Below are positions 50,034-50,096 of a stretch of 50,096 bases of DNA, one piece after another; within the stretch, counting starts at the first letter, position 1; each line of letters starts with the position of its first letter. The notes beneath the pieces are model-generated. The model saw only the letters and a list, made by a program, of their open reading frames with translations. It was not told where the DNA came from and made no database searches. The position numbers were made by a program, and so were the translations under genes. The stretch is taken from the NCBI GenBank assembly GCA_037388705.1, contig JARRJY010000003.1:1-50096 (forward strand), read 5' to 3'. The DNA comes from JARRJY01 sp037388705. GTDB taxonomy: Bacteria > Pseudomonadota > Gammaproteobacteria > UBA6429 > Thiohalophilaceae.

Positions 50034-50096
50034 ATGAAAGATAAGACCACCCATTTCGGTTTTGAAGATGTTGCCTACGACGAAAAAGTAAAAAAA
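50034..50096 (+). CDS. ubiE: UbiE methyltransferase, N-terminal 21 codons only
   Basis: The frame MKDKTTHFGFEDVAYDEKVKK matches the start of UbiE, the ubiquinone/menaquinone C-methyltransferase (TTHFGFxxV-xxxEK). It runs off the window end. The order hslU-DUF971-ubiE supports the call. Confidence 0.88.
   Translation, partial: MKDKTTHFGFEDVAYDEKVKK

Noticed and set aside
1..50096. CRISPR array, prophage, integrative element or tRNA-associated island
   Set aside because: No regularly spaced repeats, phage genes, integrase or tRNA gene were found; the copper island has no flanking direct repeats that I could see.

Overview
The window reads as chromosome of a gammaproteobacterium of moderate GC. 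The markers are the argH / algZ-algR / hemC-hemD-hemX-hemY order known from pseudomonads and relatives, the hslV-hslU-DUF971-ubiE order, prlC, srkA, ubiD and a gamma-type ppx/ppk/pit set. I cannot name the genus. Periplasmic thioredoxins, di-haem cytochromes, DsrE-like proteins and DUF302 proteins would suit a sulfur-linked respiratory lifestyle, but no sox, dsr or nitrogen-oxide gene proves it. One run of eight Ns (16511-16518) and a gene with an internal deletion suggest a draft or metagenome-derived assembly.

Layout. 63-3962 (+): a tightly packed cluster of an esterase, an exported thioredoxin, an exported beta-propeller, a di-haem cytochrome c fused to DUF302, and a lone DUF302 protein. 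4170-5003 (+): PAS plus degenerate GGDEF protein, closed by a strong bidirectional terminator shared with a PhnD-like binding protein (-). 6273-15327: argH (-), algZ-algR (+), a SoxW-like thioredoxin (-), hemCDXY (+) and a 2Fe-2S/flavin reductase (-). 15372-17370: a broken NAD-dependent epimerase, a DUF4124 protein crossed by the N gap, and a DUF4136 lipoprotein. 17480-19271 (-): a TetR regulator with a 26-bp inverted-repeat operator, followed by two exported DsrE-like paralogues. 19360-20411: repeat-rich DNA, an orphan ParA and the ubiD terminator. 20412-25845: ubiD, an SH3 membrane protein, prlC, srkA.

26128-34269 is a copper island. Two convergent units are visible: (+) a pair of multicopper-oxidase-like proteins, and (-) cusB-cusA-PCuAC-SCO. 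The oxidase pair is the most unusual part of the window. The four His motifs of a multicopper oxidase appear divided 2+2 between two polypeptides, and only the first has a Tat signal. CusA keeps the three copper methionines known from E. coli, and the PCuAC protein has the complete H-x10-M-x21-H-x-M site, so copper(I) handling is well supported.

34384-50096 is housekeeping: glutathione reductase, gamma-carbonic anhydrase / D-lactate dehydrogenase / AAG glycosylase, aroE, a polyphosphate-phosphate group (ppx, ppk, pit, DUF47), hemB, an MlaC-like protein, and heat-shock hslVU behind a good sigma-32-type promoter, then DUF971 and the first 21 codons of ubiE. No rRNA, tRNA, CRISPR array, prophage or complete insertion sequence was seen.
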